A stretch of DNA of 64,000 nt from JAHRVQ01 sp051278195 (GTDB lineage: Bacteria > Pseudomonadota > Gammaproteobacteria > Pseudomonadales > Azotimanducaceae): NCBI GenBank assembly GCA_051278195.1, contig JBNMQM010000007.1:1-64000 (forward strand), read 5' to 3'. Shown here one piece after another: positions 8,878 to 17,428 of the stretch (position 1 is the first letter of the stretch; the number at the start of each line of letters is the position of its first letter). The translations under genes and the position numbers were made by a program. A model generated the notes under the pieces. It worked only from the letters and a program-made list of their open reading frames with translations, searched no databases and was not told where the DNA came from.

Positions 8878-9147
8878 ATGGCATTAACTGCACAAGATAA
8901 AGCTGAAATTGTTAAAGAGTTCGGTGACTCCGAAACTGATACCGGTTCTCCGGAAGTTCAGGTCGCATTGTTAACCGCAAATATTGAAAAGCTTCAGTCT
9001 CACTTCAAAGAGCATAAAGCGGATCATCACTCTCGAACCGGATTGCTTCGCATGGTTAGTCAACGACGCAAGTTGTTGAATTACCTGAAGAACAAAAGCA
9101 CAGACAGATACGCTCAGCTGATCAAACGTTTAGGGCTAAGAAGATAA
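8878..9147 (+). CDS. rpsO: 30S ribosomal protein S15
   Basis: Primary 16S rRNA-binding protein of the 30S platform. 89 residues, the standard length, with FGDSETDTGSPEVQVALLT, LQSHFKEHKADHHSRTGLL and RRKLLNYLK. GGAG lies 9 bases before the ATG. Followed 70 bases later by pnp, as in nearly all proteobacteria. In E. coli S15 represses its own mRNA through a leader pseudoknot; the leader here is 195 bases and holds the inverted repeat at 8754, but no equivalent pseudoknot was identified. Confidence 0.97.
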   Translation: MALTAQDKAEIVKEFGDSETDTGSPEVQVALLTANIEKLQSHFKEHKADHHSRTGLLRMVSQRRKLLNYLKNKSTDRYAQLIKRLGLRR

Positions 9148-9217
9148 GACGCCCCGTAGTCACGGCAGTCTTGTGCTGATTGCCGCGGCTCAAAATGGAT
9201 ATGAAACGGAGAAAAAA

Positions 9218-11344
9218 TTGAATCCTATTAAGAAGAAATTTACTTTTGGCGGCCAAGAGGTCGTGATTGAAACTGGCAAGATTGCCAGACAAACATCTGC
9301 AGCTGTCGTTGTCACTATGGCTGAAACTACTGTACTGGTTGCAGTTGTTGGACGAAAAGAAGCAAAGCCTGGTCAGGCTTTTTTCCCTCTGACCGTGAAT
9401 TACGAAGAGAAAACCTATGCAGCCGGTAAAATTCCCGGTGGTTTCTTCAAGCGTGAAGGCCGCCCTTCAGAGAAAGAAACTTTAACCTGTCGTCTCATCG
9501 ACCGACCTATTCGGCCATTGTTCCCTAAAGGTTTCATGAACGAAGTTCAGGTGACCTGTCAGGTGATCTCAGCTCATAAAAACACTGATCCAGATATTCT
9601 TGCGTTGATTGGCACCTCGGCTGCTCTTGCGCTGTCAGGTCTGCCATTTAATGGTCCTGTCGGTGGAGCTCGTGTTGGCTTTACTAAAGACGGCTACATT
9701 CTGAACCCAGGCTACGATGCTCTGGCAGAATCTGACCTTGATATGGTCGTGGCTGGTACGGAATCTGCTGTCTTGATGGTGGAATCAGAAGCGAAAGAAT
9801 TAACTGAAGATCAAATGCTGGGTGCTGTGCTTTTTGCTCACCAGGAAATGCAGGTTGTGATTCAGGCAATCAAAGAATTGAAAGCAGAAGCTGGCAAGCC
9901 CGATTGGGAATGGCAGGTTGAAGCTGAAAATGAAGCGCTAACCAGTGCGTTGGCAGATAAGTTTACTGACGGTATTAGTGCTGCATACCAGACTGTCGAC
10001 AAAATGGAGCGACAGGACAAGCTGGCAATTCTTCGTGATGAAGCGGTTGCTAGTTTAGTGGTTGAAGGTGCTGACTTTGATGCTGGTGATGTTTCAGCTG
10101 CCTTTGGCAAGCTGGAAAAGAAGACAGTTCGTCGTCGTATTATTGCAGGCGAACCTCGAATTGATGGTCGCGATACAACGACTGTTCGAAATATTGAAGT
10201 TGAAGTTGGTCTGCTTGATAAGACTCACGGATCGGCTTTGTTCACTCGTGGTGAAACTCAGGCGATCGTCACAACGACGCTGGGTTCTATGCGCGATGCC
10301 GCTTTGATTGATGCGCTCCAGGGTAGTTATCGCGATCACTTCCTACTTCACTACAACTTCCCTCACTACAGTGTTGGTGAAACTGGTTTCTCCGGTGGAC
10401 CCAAGCGTCGCGAGATTGGTCATGGTCGGTTGGCTCGTCGCGGTATTGCTGCCGTATTGCCAACCCTCGAAGATTGGCCGTATACCATTCGAGTTGTGTC
10501 AGAGATTACAGAATCAAATGGTTCTTCTTCTATGGCCACCGTTTGTGGTGCCAGTTTGTCTTTGATGGATGCCGGCGTGCCCCTTAAAGCGCCAGTCGCA
10601 GGTATTGCGATGGGTCTTGTTAAAGAAGAAGACGGCTTTGCTGTTCTCACCGATATTTTGGGCGATGAAGATCACCTGGGTGATATGGACTTTAAAGTGG
10701 CTGGAACAGAAACGGGTGTGACTGCGCTGCAAATGGATATCAAGATTCAGGGCATCACCGAAGAAATTATGGAAGCTGCTCTTTCTCAAGCTAAGGTTGC
10801 GCGTTTGCACATCCTGGTTGAGATGAACAAAGTGATTGGTCGATCTCGTGACGCTGTTTCTGAGAATGCACCTGCCATGGTCACGATCAAGGTTGAGTCT
10901 GACAAGATCCGTGATGTAATTGGTAAGGGCGGCGCAACTATCCGTTCAATTACGGAAGAAACTGGCGCCGACGTTGATATCAATGATGACGGTACGATTA
11001 TCATTTATGGCGAAGGTAAGGAATCTCGTGATGCAGCGGTTGCCATGATTGAGTCCATCACTGCAGAAGCAGAGATTGGCAAGATCTACAAAGGTAAGGT
11101 TGTGAAGATTGCCGATTTTGGCGCCTTCGTTAACATTTTACCTGGCAAGGATGGTCTTGTGCATATCTCTCAAATCGCCCATGAGCGAGTTGAGAAGGTC
11201 ACTGATTATCTGACTGAAGGTCAGGAAATTGAAGTTAAGTGTCTAGATACGGAACGTGGTCGTATCAAGCTATCGATCAAAGAGTTGATCGAAAAAGTAG
11301 AAGCACCTGCGGCAGATGATGCACCGGAAGCCGATGCTAGCTAA
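9218..11344 (+). CDS. pnp: Polyribonucleotide nucleotidyltransferase (PNPase)
   Basis: 3'-5' phosphorolytic exoribonuclease of the RNA degradosome. I chose TTG 9218, which gives MNPIKKKFTFGGQEV, the usual PNPase N-terminus, with GGAG 6 bases upstream; the upstream extension to GTG 9173 is not conserved. 708 residues: two RNase PH domains (about 10-230 and 310-545, separated by an alpha-helical domain), KH (IRDVIGKGGATIRSI, about 560-610) and S1 (YKGKVVKIADFGAFVNILPGKDG in pieces, about 620-690). A strong terminator follows at 11359. Confidence 0.97.
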   Translation: MNPIKKKFTFGGQEVVIETGKIARQTSAAVVVTMAETTVLVAVVGRKEAKPGQAFFPLTVNYEEKTYAAGKIPGGFFKREGRPSEKETLTCRLIDRPIRPLFPKGFMNEVQVTCQVISAHKNTDPDILALIGTSAALALSGLPFNGPVGGARVGFTKDGYILNPGYDALAESDLDMVVAGTESAVLMVESEAKELTEDQMLGAVLFAHQEMQVVIQAIKELKAEAGKPDWEWQVEAENEALTSALADKFTDGISAAYQTVDKMERQDKLAILRDEAVASLVVEGADFDAGDVSAAFGKLEKKTVRRRIIAGEPRIDGRDTTTVRNIEVEVGLLDKTHGSALFTRGETQAIVTTTLGSMRDAALIDALQGSYRDHFLLHYNFPHYSVGETGFSGGPKRREIGHGRLARRGIAAVLPTLEDWPYTIRVVSEITESNGSSSMATVCGASLSLMDAGVPLKAPVAGIAMGLVKEEDGFAVLTDILGDEDHLGDMDFKVAGTETGVTALQMDIKIQGITEEIMEAALSQAKVARLHILVEMNKVIGRSRDAVSENAPAMVTIKVESDKIRDVIGKGGATIRSITEETGADVDINDDGTIIIYGEGKESRDAAVAMIESITAEAEIGKIYKGKVVKIADFGAFVNILPGKDGLVHISQIAHERVEKVTDYLTEGQEIEVKCLDTERGRIKLSIKELIEKVEAPAADDAPEADAS

Positions 11345-11358
11345 CGTTGAGTCGTAAC

Positions 11359-11396
11359 GAAAAAGGGCGGTCCTGAAAAGGACCGCCCTTTTTTTT
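11359..11396. terminator. Bidirectional terminator between pnp and acs
   Basis: A 13-base stem AAAAGGGCGGTCC with its complement, loop TGAAAA, flanked by A-run and T-run so that it can stop both the rpsO-pnp transcript (+) and the convergent acs transcript (-). Confidence 0.95.
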
Positions 11397-11448
11397 GACT
11401 CGATTTTCTGCGTCTGGCTAACTTAATGTCCGTTAGCCGGTCTTCTTA

Positions 11449-13380
11449 TTAAGAGGCGGGTCTATTCCGAATGAGGTCTTCGACGACAGAGGGATCAGCC
11501 AACGTGCTTGTATCGCCAAGGTTTTCGAGTTCGTTCTCGGCGATCTTACGCAGAATCCGGCGCATGATTTTTCCTGATCTGGTTTTCGGCAAGCCGGGCG
11601 CCCACTGAATGATGTCGGGTTTAGCGATAGCGCCAATCTCTTTACGGACCATCTGGTTGAGCTCTCCTAGCAGCGCGTCGGTGCCCTCTACGCCGTGCAT
11701 CAGTGTCACGTAGGCATAGATCCCCTGCCCCTTTACATCGTGCGGATAGCCAACCACAGCAGCTTCTGCCACCGATTCATGTAACACCAGCGCGCTTTCA
11801 ACTTCAGCGGTACCCATTCGGTGACCCGATACGTTCAGCACATCGTCTACTCGACCGGTAATCCAGTAGTAGCCGTCTTCATCTCGTCGTGCCCCATCGC
11901 CGGTGAAATAGTATCCGGGGTAGGCAGAGTAGTAGGTATCAATACAGCGGTCATGATCGCCATAGACCGTGCGGATCTGACCTGGCCATGAGGAACCGAT
12001 GGCTAGGTTGCCCGCGCCCGCGCCGACGACTTCTTTCCCATCTTGGTCCAGCAGGACAGGTATGACGCCGAAGAAAGGTCGCGTTGCAGAGCCTGGCTTC
12101 AGGGGTGTAGCACCCGGCAGGGGTGTGATCATGATGCCACCGGTTTCAGTTTGCCACCATGTATCTACAATTGGGCAGCGCGCCTCACCGACGATATGGT
12201 AATACCATTCCCATGCTTCTGGGTTGATTGGCTCTCCAACAGAGCCCAGCAGGCGCAAACTTGATCTAGATGTCGACTTAACAAACTCGTCACCTTGGCC
12301 CATTAATGCTCTGAGCGCGGTTGGTGCCGTGTAGAAAATGTTGACGTCGTGTTTGTCGCAGACTTGCCAACAACGAGAGGCATCGGGATATGTTGGAACG
12401 CCTTCAAACATTAAAGTGGTCGCGCCATTAGCCAGTGGCCCATAAACAATGTAGGTATGGCCTGTGACCCAACCTACGTCAGCAGTGCACCAGTAAATAT
12501 CTCCATCGTGATAATCGAATACATATTTGTGCGTCATTGCGGCTTGAAGCAAATAACCGCCGGTGGTGTGCAGCACGCCCTTGGGTTTGCCTGTTGAGCC
12601 TGAGGTATAGAGAATAAATAGCGGATCTTCGGCATTCATTATCGCGGGCTCGCACTCAGCTGAGACCGCCGATGTTGCCTCCTCGTACCAGACATCCCTC
12701 GCGTCGTTCCACTTGATCTCTCCACCAGTCCGCTTGACGACCAGCACAGTGTGAACATCGGGACAGTGCTCGAGCGCCACATCAGTATTTTGTTTCATGG
12801 GAATGGGTCGACCACCGCGAACACCTTCATCGGCGGTAATCACGGCTTGGCAATCCGAATCGAGTATCCGGTCCTGTAGTGCCTGGGGTGAGAAACCGCC
12901 AAATACCACTGAATGTATCGCGCCTATTCGGGTACACGCCAGCATGGCATAGGCCGCCTCCGGGATCATGGGCATATATATACAAACCCGGTCACCCTTT
13001 TTGACGCCGCGATCCTTGAGGACATTTGCCAATCGACAAACCTGCTCGTATAACATTTGGTAGGTGATGCTGGCATCATCATTCGGATCGTCGCCTTCCC
13101 AGATAATGGCGACCTGGTCTGCCCTGTTTTCTAGATGTCGGTCTATACAATTCACGCTCGCATTTAGCTCTCCGTCCGAAAACCAGCGAGTGTCTCCCTG
13201 CGCCAGGTTGGCTTCATTTACCTGGCTGAAAGGTTTGCTCCAAGTGAGAAAGGCCGTTGCTTGTTCTGCCCAGAAGCTCTCGGGTGATTCGATGGATGCT
13301 TGGTACATCTGCAAATAGCGATCATTGTCGATGTGTGCATGTTCTGCAGCGTTGGGTATTACTGGATAAGTTTTTGACAT
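11449..13380 (-). CDS. acs: Acetyl-CoA synthetase, AMP-forming
   Basis: Activates acetate to acetyl-CoA via acetyl-AMP. 643 residues, the standard length. Motifs: ILYTSGSTGKPKGVLHTTGG (P-loop of the adenylate-forming family, about residue 264), WWQTETGG (about 415), YYFTGDGARRDEDGYYWITG region, and the C-terminal PKTRSGKIMRR carrying the lysine that is acetylated in regulated Acs enzymes. It is last in the pcnB-kinase-pgi-acs gene string (8-base gap after pgi), with a strong GGAGG before its ATG. The same pgi-acs order occurs in Pseudomonas. Confidence 0.97.
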   Translation of the reverse strand: MSKTYPVIPNAAEHAHIDNDRYLQMYQASIESPESFWAEQATAFLTWSKPFSQVNEANLAQGDTRWFSDGELNASVNCIDRHLENRADQVAIIWEGDDPNDDASITYQMLYEQVCRLANVLKDRGVKKGDRVCIYMPMIPEAAYAMLACTRIGAIHSVVFGGFSPQALQDRILDSDCQAVITADEGVRGGRPIPMKQNTDVALEHCPDVHTVLVVKRTGGEIKWNDARDVWYEEATSAVSAECEPAIMNAEDPLFILYTSGSTGKPKGVLHTTGGYLLQAAMTHKYVFDYHDGDIYWCTADVGWVTGHTYIVYGPLANGATTLMFEGVPTYPDASRCWQVCDKHDVNIFYTAPTALRALMGQGDEFVKSTSRSSLRLLGSVGEPINPEAWEWYYHIVGEARCPIVDTWWQTETGGIMITPLPGATPLKPGSATRPFFGVIPVLLDQDGKEVVGAGAGNLAIGSSWPGQIRTVYGDHDRCIDTYYSAYPGYYFTGDGARRDEDGYYWITGRVDDVLNVSGHRMGTAEVESALVLHESVAEAAVVGYPHDVKGQGIYAYVTLMHGVEGTDALLGELNQMVRKEIGAIAKPDIIQWAPGLPKTRSGKIMRRILRKIAENELENLGDTSTLADPSVVEDLIRNRPAS

Positions 13381-13388
13381 GTTCCCTC

Positions 13389-14996
13389 CTAACGTTTTTG
13401 ACTGGCAGCGTAGCGATTGAGCAGTGCTCTGGTAGAGCCGTCCAGGTTTTCTGTGTTGCCATTTAATGCATTTAGAATACGGTCGCCGAGTTCCTTGCCC
13501 AATTCAACGCCCCACTGATCGAACGGGTTGATGTGCCAAACGGCAGCCTGACAAAATACCTTATGCTCATAGAGGGCGATCAAAGCTCCGGTGTGTTGGG
13601 CATCGAGGTGTTCCAGAACCAATGTGTTGGAAGGCCGGTTACCTGGCATGATCTTGTGCTTCTGCTGCAGTTCGTTTGCTGCGCCTGTAATTTCTTCTAG
13701 CTGCCGGCCCTGCATGAGTGCTTGAGATTGGCTAAGGCAACTCGCAATCAACTTATCATGATGGTCTTGATGTTGGTGATCCGGGCGTAAAGTCATAATG
13801 AAATCCACTCCGGTCGTGCGCGTACCCTGGTGCAACAATTGGTGAAATGCGTGTTGGCCATTGGTACCCTCTCCCCCCCAGATAACGGCTCCTGAATGAT
13901 AAGGGAGGGCATTACCGTCAATGTCTCGACTCTTGCCGTTGCTTTCCATGTCGACCTGCTGCAAGTGATCCGGTAGATAACGCAGTCGGTGATCGTAAGT
14001 TAGCACCGCGTGGGTTTCTGAGCCGAAGCAGTGTTGGTAAAAAACACTGAGAAATGCCATCACAAATGGCATGTTGTACTGCGGCTCTGCGTGTAGGAAG
14101 TGTTGATCCATTTCGCTTGCGCCATCTAGCAGCTGTTGAAATACGTCGAACCCATAACGAATGGCAATTGGGATCCCCACGGCAGACCAGACGCTATAGC
14201 GGCCGCCAACCCAATCCCACATTGGTAGGATGTTGTCCACGCTAATGCCAAAGTCTGTTGCTGCTGGGATGTTTGAGCTGACCGCAACGAGGTGTGAATT
14301 GAGATCCGCTTGCGGCATTGCGTTGAGCAACCACAAGCGCGTGCTATGAGCGTTAGCCATTGTCTCAAGGGTGTTGAAGCTCTTCGATACAACAATGATG
14401 AGTGTTTCGGCCGGGTCTAGCTGAGAAAGTACTTCGTCCAGGTGATGGGCATCGACATTCGCAACATAGTGACAAACAAAATCGTCCTCGGGCTTTGGGC
14501 GACTTGAGGCTAGGGCTTCATCAACCATTTTAGGGCCTAGATATGAACCCCCTATGCCCAGATGCAGCACTTGTTTAATTGTCTTGCCAGAAAACCCGCG
14601 CCATTGTCCGTTTCTAACAGCATCGCTGATGCCTTTGACTCGAGCCAATGATTGACTCACTTGCGCAAAAGAGTCTTCGAGGCCTGGTGGCGCTGATTTC
14701 GCTCGTAGTAGGGTATGCAGTGCCGGCCGTTGCTCGGAATTATTGAGAGCAACGCCTTCAAACATTTGTTGGGCAAGACTGAATACGCCGGATTCTGAAG
14801 CTAGCTTGATAAGTAGCGATTCAGTTTTATCGTCAAAGAAATTTTTCGAATAGTCGAGATAGATACCAGCTGTTTCAATTGAGTAACGATTAGCCCTGTC
14901 GGGGTTCGTTAAAAACAGCGCCTTGAGTTGCTTAGTTTTCAGGTTTTCTGCGTGCTGGACGAGTTCTGGCCAAACGGCATAGGGGAGGTTGGTCAT
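13389..14996 (-). CDS. pgi: Glucose-6-phosphate isomerase
   Basis: Interconverts glucose-6-phosphate and fructose-6-phosphate. 535 residues, slightly shorter than the 549 of E. coli. Signatures: HLGIGGSYLGPKMV, VVSKSFNTLETM (sugar-phosphate binding), WGGEGTNGQHAFHQLLHQGT (catalytic Glu/His) and FDQWGVELGKELG (catalytic Lys). It follows the deoxynucleoside kinase by one base, so it is probably translationally coupled. panB, panC and panD, normally immediately upstream of pgi in Pseudomonas, are absent. Confidence 0.97.
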   Translation of the reverse strand: MTNLPYAVWPELVQHAENLKTKQLKALFLTNPDRANRYSIETAGIYLDYSKNFFDDKTESLLIKLASESGVFSLAQQMFEGVALNNSEQRPALHTLLRAKSAPPGLEDSFAQVSQSLARVKGISDAVRNGQWRGFSGKTIKQVLHLGIGGSYLGPKMVDEALASSRPKPEDDFVCHYVANVDAHHLDEVLSQLDPAETLIIVVSKSFNTLETMANAHSTRLWLLNAMPQADLNSHLVAVSSNIPAATDFGISVDNILPMWDWVGGRYSVWSAVGIPIAIRYGFDVFQQLLDGASEMDQHFLHAEPQYNMPFVMAFLSVFYQHCFGSETHAVLTYDHRLRYLPDHLQQVDMESNGKSRDIDGNALPYHSGAVIWGGEGTNGQHAFHQLLHQGTRTTGVDFIMTLRPDHQHQDHHDKLIASCLSQSQALMQGRQLEEITGAANELQQKHKIMPGNRPSNTLVLEHLDAQHTGALIALYEHKVFCQAAVWHINPFDQWGVELGKELGDRILNALNGNTENLDGSTRALLNRYAASQKR

Positions 14997-14997
14997 G

Positions 14998-15657
14998 TTA
15001 AATAATCGACGGTGTTGGGTTGTAGTAGTGTCGTCCGCGTGTGACGGATTTTAGATAGCCAAGCAGTTGTTCGTAGTCATGTTCGCTGTTGACTAAATCA
15101 ATATCTGCGGCATTTACGATTAACAGGGGCGACCTCTCGTAGTAGTGAAAAAAATGAGTATAAGCGTCCACCAATAGATTTAGGTAGGCGCGCTCAATAT
15201 TTTGCTCAGCGCTGATACCGCGTAGCTGGATTCGCTCCATCAATACATCGACGGGCGCTTGTAAGTAAATCACTAAATCTGGAACGGGTGCATCAATAGT
15301 CAGGTGCTGATAGATTTTTTCATACAACACCATCTCGTCGGTATCGAGATTGATTTCCGCAAACAGCCTATCTTTTTCTAAAAGAAAATCAGCGACCCGG
15401 ATGGGCTCAAACATATCGCCTTGTCTTAGATCCTGGATTTGTCTGGCGCGCTCGAACAAAAAAAATAATTGGGTTTGTAGCGCTGCTTGTTTCCGGTTTT
15501 GGTAAAAGCGCTCCAGGAATGGATTGCGTTCAGGCGCCTCGAGGAACATTTCATAGTTGAGTGAGGTAGCCAGACGCTTGGCCAGTGAAGTTTTACCGAC
15601 GCCTATCGGGCCTTCGATGGCAATAAAGCGGGGCAAGCTGTCTTGCTTCAAATCCAA
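14998..15657 (-). CDS. Deoxynucleoside kinase family protein
   Basis: Predicted to phosphorylate deoxynucleosides in the salvage pathway (dNK/dGK family). 219 residues with P-loop GPIGVGKTS near residue 16, the substrate-binding RVADFLLEKDRLFA segment near 90, and a lid region MERIQLRGISAEQNIE near 157. The substrate cannot be told from sequence. In many gammaproteobacteria this gene sits between folK and panB; here both neighbours are gone and it lies between pcnB (39-base gap) and pgi. Confidence 0.88.
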   Translation of the reverse strand: MDLKQDSLPRFIAIEGPIGVGKTSLAKRLATSLNYEMFLEAPERNPFLERFYQNRKQAALQTQLFFLFERARQIQDLRQGDMFEPIRVADFLLEKDRLFAEINLDTDEMVLYEKIYQHLTIDAPVPDLVIYLQAPVDVLMERIQLRGISAEQNIERAYLNLLVDAYTHFFHYYERSPLLIVNAADIDLVNSEHDYEQLLGYLKSVTRGRHYYNPTPSII

Positions 15658-15696
15658 AACTCCGGATGATTTCTCTACAGGGCGTTATTGTACTGT

Positions 15697-16941
15697 TTAT
15701 GTCGTCTTCTTTGGACGCCGTTTTCTGGGTCTGCGGGCTGGACCTCTTGAATCCTCGGGGCTGCTAGTTTGCTCTATTGGGTTCTCTTCCTGGAAGTTGG
15801 TCCACCAGGCGCCTAGATTGTCTAGCTTTTCTCCAGACTCCTCGCGCAACAAAAGAAAGTCATAGGCCGCACGGAATCGCTTGTGCCCCATCAGTACTGC
15901 AGGCTTCTTCCCTTTGGTATTGGGTAGCCTGGACTGAAGATGCCAAATATCACGCATTGGGCCAGAGAATCGTTTGGGTATCGAGGTGAATAGCTGCTGT
16001 TTCGAGATAACGTTCAAGGCCGCTTCATGTGAGGCCGCCAAGTGGGTCTCCCCTGCGTCTACCAACCGTTTCTTCTCTGCAACGAATGGCCACCAGAGCA
16101 ATGCAGCCAAAACAAATGCCGGCGTCACCGGCTTGCTCTGGCTGATTCGCTTATCGGTGCTAGCGAGCGCCAGCTGAATCAGCTGTGGTGCAAAGTTCGG
16201 CTCTGCGTTGGCAGTATCTGGGAATAGCCAGCCCAGAAGCTCGTGCTTTATCAAGCTGTGGTAAGACGCTTCACCGTAACCGGACATAAATAGTTTGAGC
16301 GCTTCTTCAAACAGTCTCGCCGCCGGGATATCTTGCAATAGAAATCCCAAGCGCTTCATCGCCGCGGCAGTTTGTTTTTCTATGTCAAACTGAAGTTTGG
16401 CTTCAAAACGTGCTGCTCTCAGCATTCGAACGGGGTCTTCGCGATATCGTGTCTCTGGGTCGCCAATCAAGCGAATCAGTTTCGCCTCGATGTCTCCCAT
16501 TCCTTTGACCAGGTCAGTGATTTGATTGGTTTGGGGATTGAAATATAAAGCATTGATGGTGAAGTCACGCCGCATCGCATCTTGTTCGAAGGAACCCCAG
16601 ACGTTGTCCGATAACAGCATGCCGCCTTCAGACACTTCACCTTCATTTTCTTTGGCTGGTGCCCGAAAAGTGGTCACTTCAATAATGTCTCGGCCAAATC
16701 GAACGTGAACGATTTTGAACCGTCGGCCCACCATGCGCGCGCTGTTGAACAGTGCTTTAACGGTTTCCGGAGGGACGTCAGTGGCCACGTCGAAGTCTTT
16801 AGGTGATTTGCCTAGCATCAGATCACGGACACAGCCGCCGACGAGATAGGCCTGATGATTTTCTTTGTGCAGGCGCTCGACCACTCGCATGGCGTTGACG
16901 CTTTTTGGGTTCTTGGCAAATTCGGTTTGGATATCAACCAT
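15697..16941 (-). CDS. pcnB: Poly(A) polymerase I
   Basis: Adds 3' poly(A) tails that promote RNA decay. 414 residues, shorter at the N-terminus than E. coli PcnB. Nucleotidyltransferase signature AYLVGGCVRDLMLGKSPKDFD in pieces near residue 32 (GG and DxD), then RRFKIVHVRFGRDIIEVTTFR, RRDFTINALYFNP and RYREDPVRMLRAARFEAKL. The Arg/Lys-rich C-terminus (RRPRKRRPKK) is typical of PcnB and binds RNA. cbrB lies upstream as in Pseudomonas, separated by the 487-base region containing the CrcZ-like locus; folK, normally next downstream, is missing. Confidence 0.95.
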   Translation of the reverse strand: MVDIQTEFAKNPKSVNAMRVVERLHKENHQAYLVGGCVRDLMLGKSPKDFDVATDVPPETVKALFNSARMVGRRFKIVHVRFGRDIIEVTTFRAPAKENEGEVSEGGMLLSDNVWGSFEQDAMRRDFTINALYFNPQTNQITDLVKGMGDIEAKLIRLIGDPETRYREDPVRMLRAARFEAKLQFDIEKQTAAAMKRLGFLLQDIPAARLFEEALKLFMSGYGEASYHSLIKHELLGWLFPDTANAEPNFAPQLIQLALASTDKRISQSKPVTPAFVLAALLWWPFVAEKKRLVDAGETHLAASHEAALNVISKQQLFTSIPKRFSGPMRDIWHLQSRLPNTKGKKPAVLMGHKRFRAAYDFLLLREESGEKLDNLGAWWTNFQEENPIEQTSSPEDSRGPARRPRKRRPKKTT

Positions 16942-17068
16942 GTAGTGGCGGCAGTAAAAGAAGCATGTCGAATTGAGGTTGCTCAGGATTAGAGAGAGAC
17001 AATATAACAGAGGGCGGCGCGTTCTGGTTCAGAAAATTGCAGGTCGGAAAATTACAGGTCAAAAGTTA

Positions 17069-17107
17069 GGGGTCGATTAGGGGTAGATTAGGGGTCGATT
17101 AGGGGTC
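17069..17107. repeat. 11-bp tandem repeat in cbrB-pcnB gap
   Basis: Three tandem copies of GGGGTCGATTA (second copy GGGGTAGATTA) plus a partial fourth. The block is flanked by GCAGGTCGGAAAA (about 17039) and GCAGGTCAGAAAA (about 17117), so a larger duplication is possible. It lies between the small-RNA terminator and pcnB. Function unknown. Confidence 0.85.
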
Positions 17108-17152
17108 TAATGATTGCAGGTCAGAAAAATGCTAGAGAGGAAACTAAAAGGC

Positions 17153-17186
17153 AGAAAGAAAATGGGGAAAGCGTACTTCCCCCATT
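17153..17186 (-). terminator. Terminator of the CrcZ-like RNA
   Basis: Stem AATGGGGGAAG/CTTTCCCCATT of 11 pairs (one G-U) closed by loop TACG, a UNCG-type tetraloop, followed by TTCTTTCT on the - strand. The U-tract is interrupted, so efficiency is uncertain. Confidence 0.7.
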
Positions 17187-17293
17187 CAGCGAGCCAGATT
17201 TTCATTTTTATTATTATTATGTTTCTTATTATTTTTGGTAGCTGGTTGTTAGCGCCGTTCTTATTATTATTACGCCAACTCTTTTTTAGCTAA
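17153..17293 (-). ncRNA. Candidate CrcZ-like Hfq/Crc-sequestering small RNA
   Basis: No gene of protein is found here. On the - strand, a predicted transcript of about 141 bases starts after a sigma-54-type promoter and ends at a hairpin. It contains AATAATAATAAGAAC (17271-17257) and a continuous A-rich stretch 17236-17197 with two more AATAATAA cores. In Pseudomonas, the CrcZ RNA lies in exactly this cbrB-pcnB gap, is made from a CbrB/sigma-54 promoter, and titrates Hfq/Crc through AANAANAA motifs. CrcZ is longer (about 400 bases). Position, promoter type and motifs are seen; function is inferred. Confidence 0.65.
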
Positions 17294-17302
17294 CTATATG
17301 TA

Positions 17303-17318
17303 TACAGAAACCGTGCCA
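17303..17318 (-). promoter_or_regulatory. Sigma-54-type promoter of the CrcZ-like RNA
   Basis: The - strand reads TGGCACG, four bases, then CTGTA. The -24 element matches the sigma-54 consensus perfectly and GG-to-G spacing is correct, but the -12 element is CTGTA rather than TTGCA/T. The start would fall near 17293. Confidence 0.6.
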
Positions 17319-17377
17319 ATAGTAAATTATCATAAAAAACAGAGGGTTAGGGTAAAATTGGTGGTATTAAAAGTGTG

Positions 17378-17424
17378 CGCTTGTAACCTTTGGTAACACT
17401 TTTTGGGGTTAAAGGTAACAAGCG
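17378..17424 (-). promoter_or_regulatory. Candidate CbrB activator site (inverted and direct repeats)
   Basis: 14-base arms CGCTTGTTACCTTT and its complement (one mismatch) surround a 19-base loop. On the - strand TGTTACC occurs at 17420-17414 and 17398-17392 (22 bases apart, two helical turns) and inverted at 17388-17382. It lies 60-110 bases upstream of the sigma-54 -24 box, the right place for an enhancer. From memory, Pseudomonas CbrB sites contain a TGTTAC core; this needs checking. It could alternatively be the cbrB 3' hairpin. Confidence 0.55.
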
Positions 17425-17428
17425 GTAT

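Noticed and set aside
17069..17107. CRISPR-like array
   Set aside because: Repeat units are 11 bases and contiguous, with no spacers and no cas genes.
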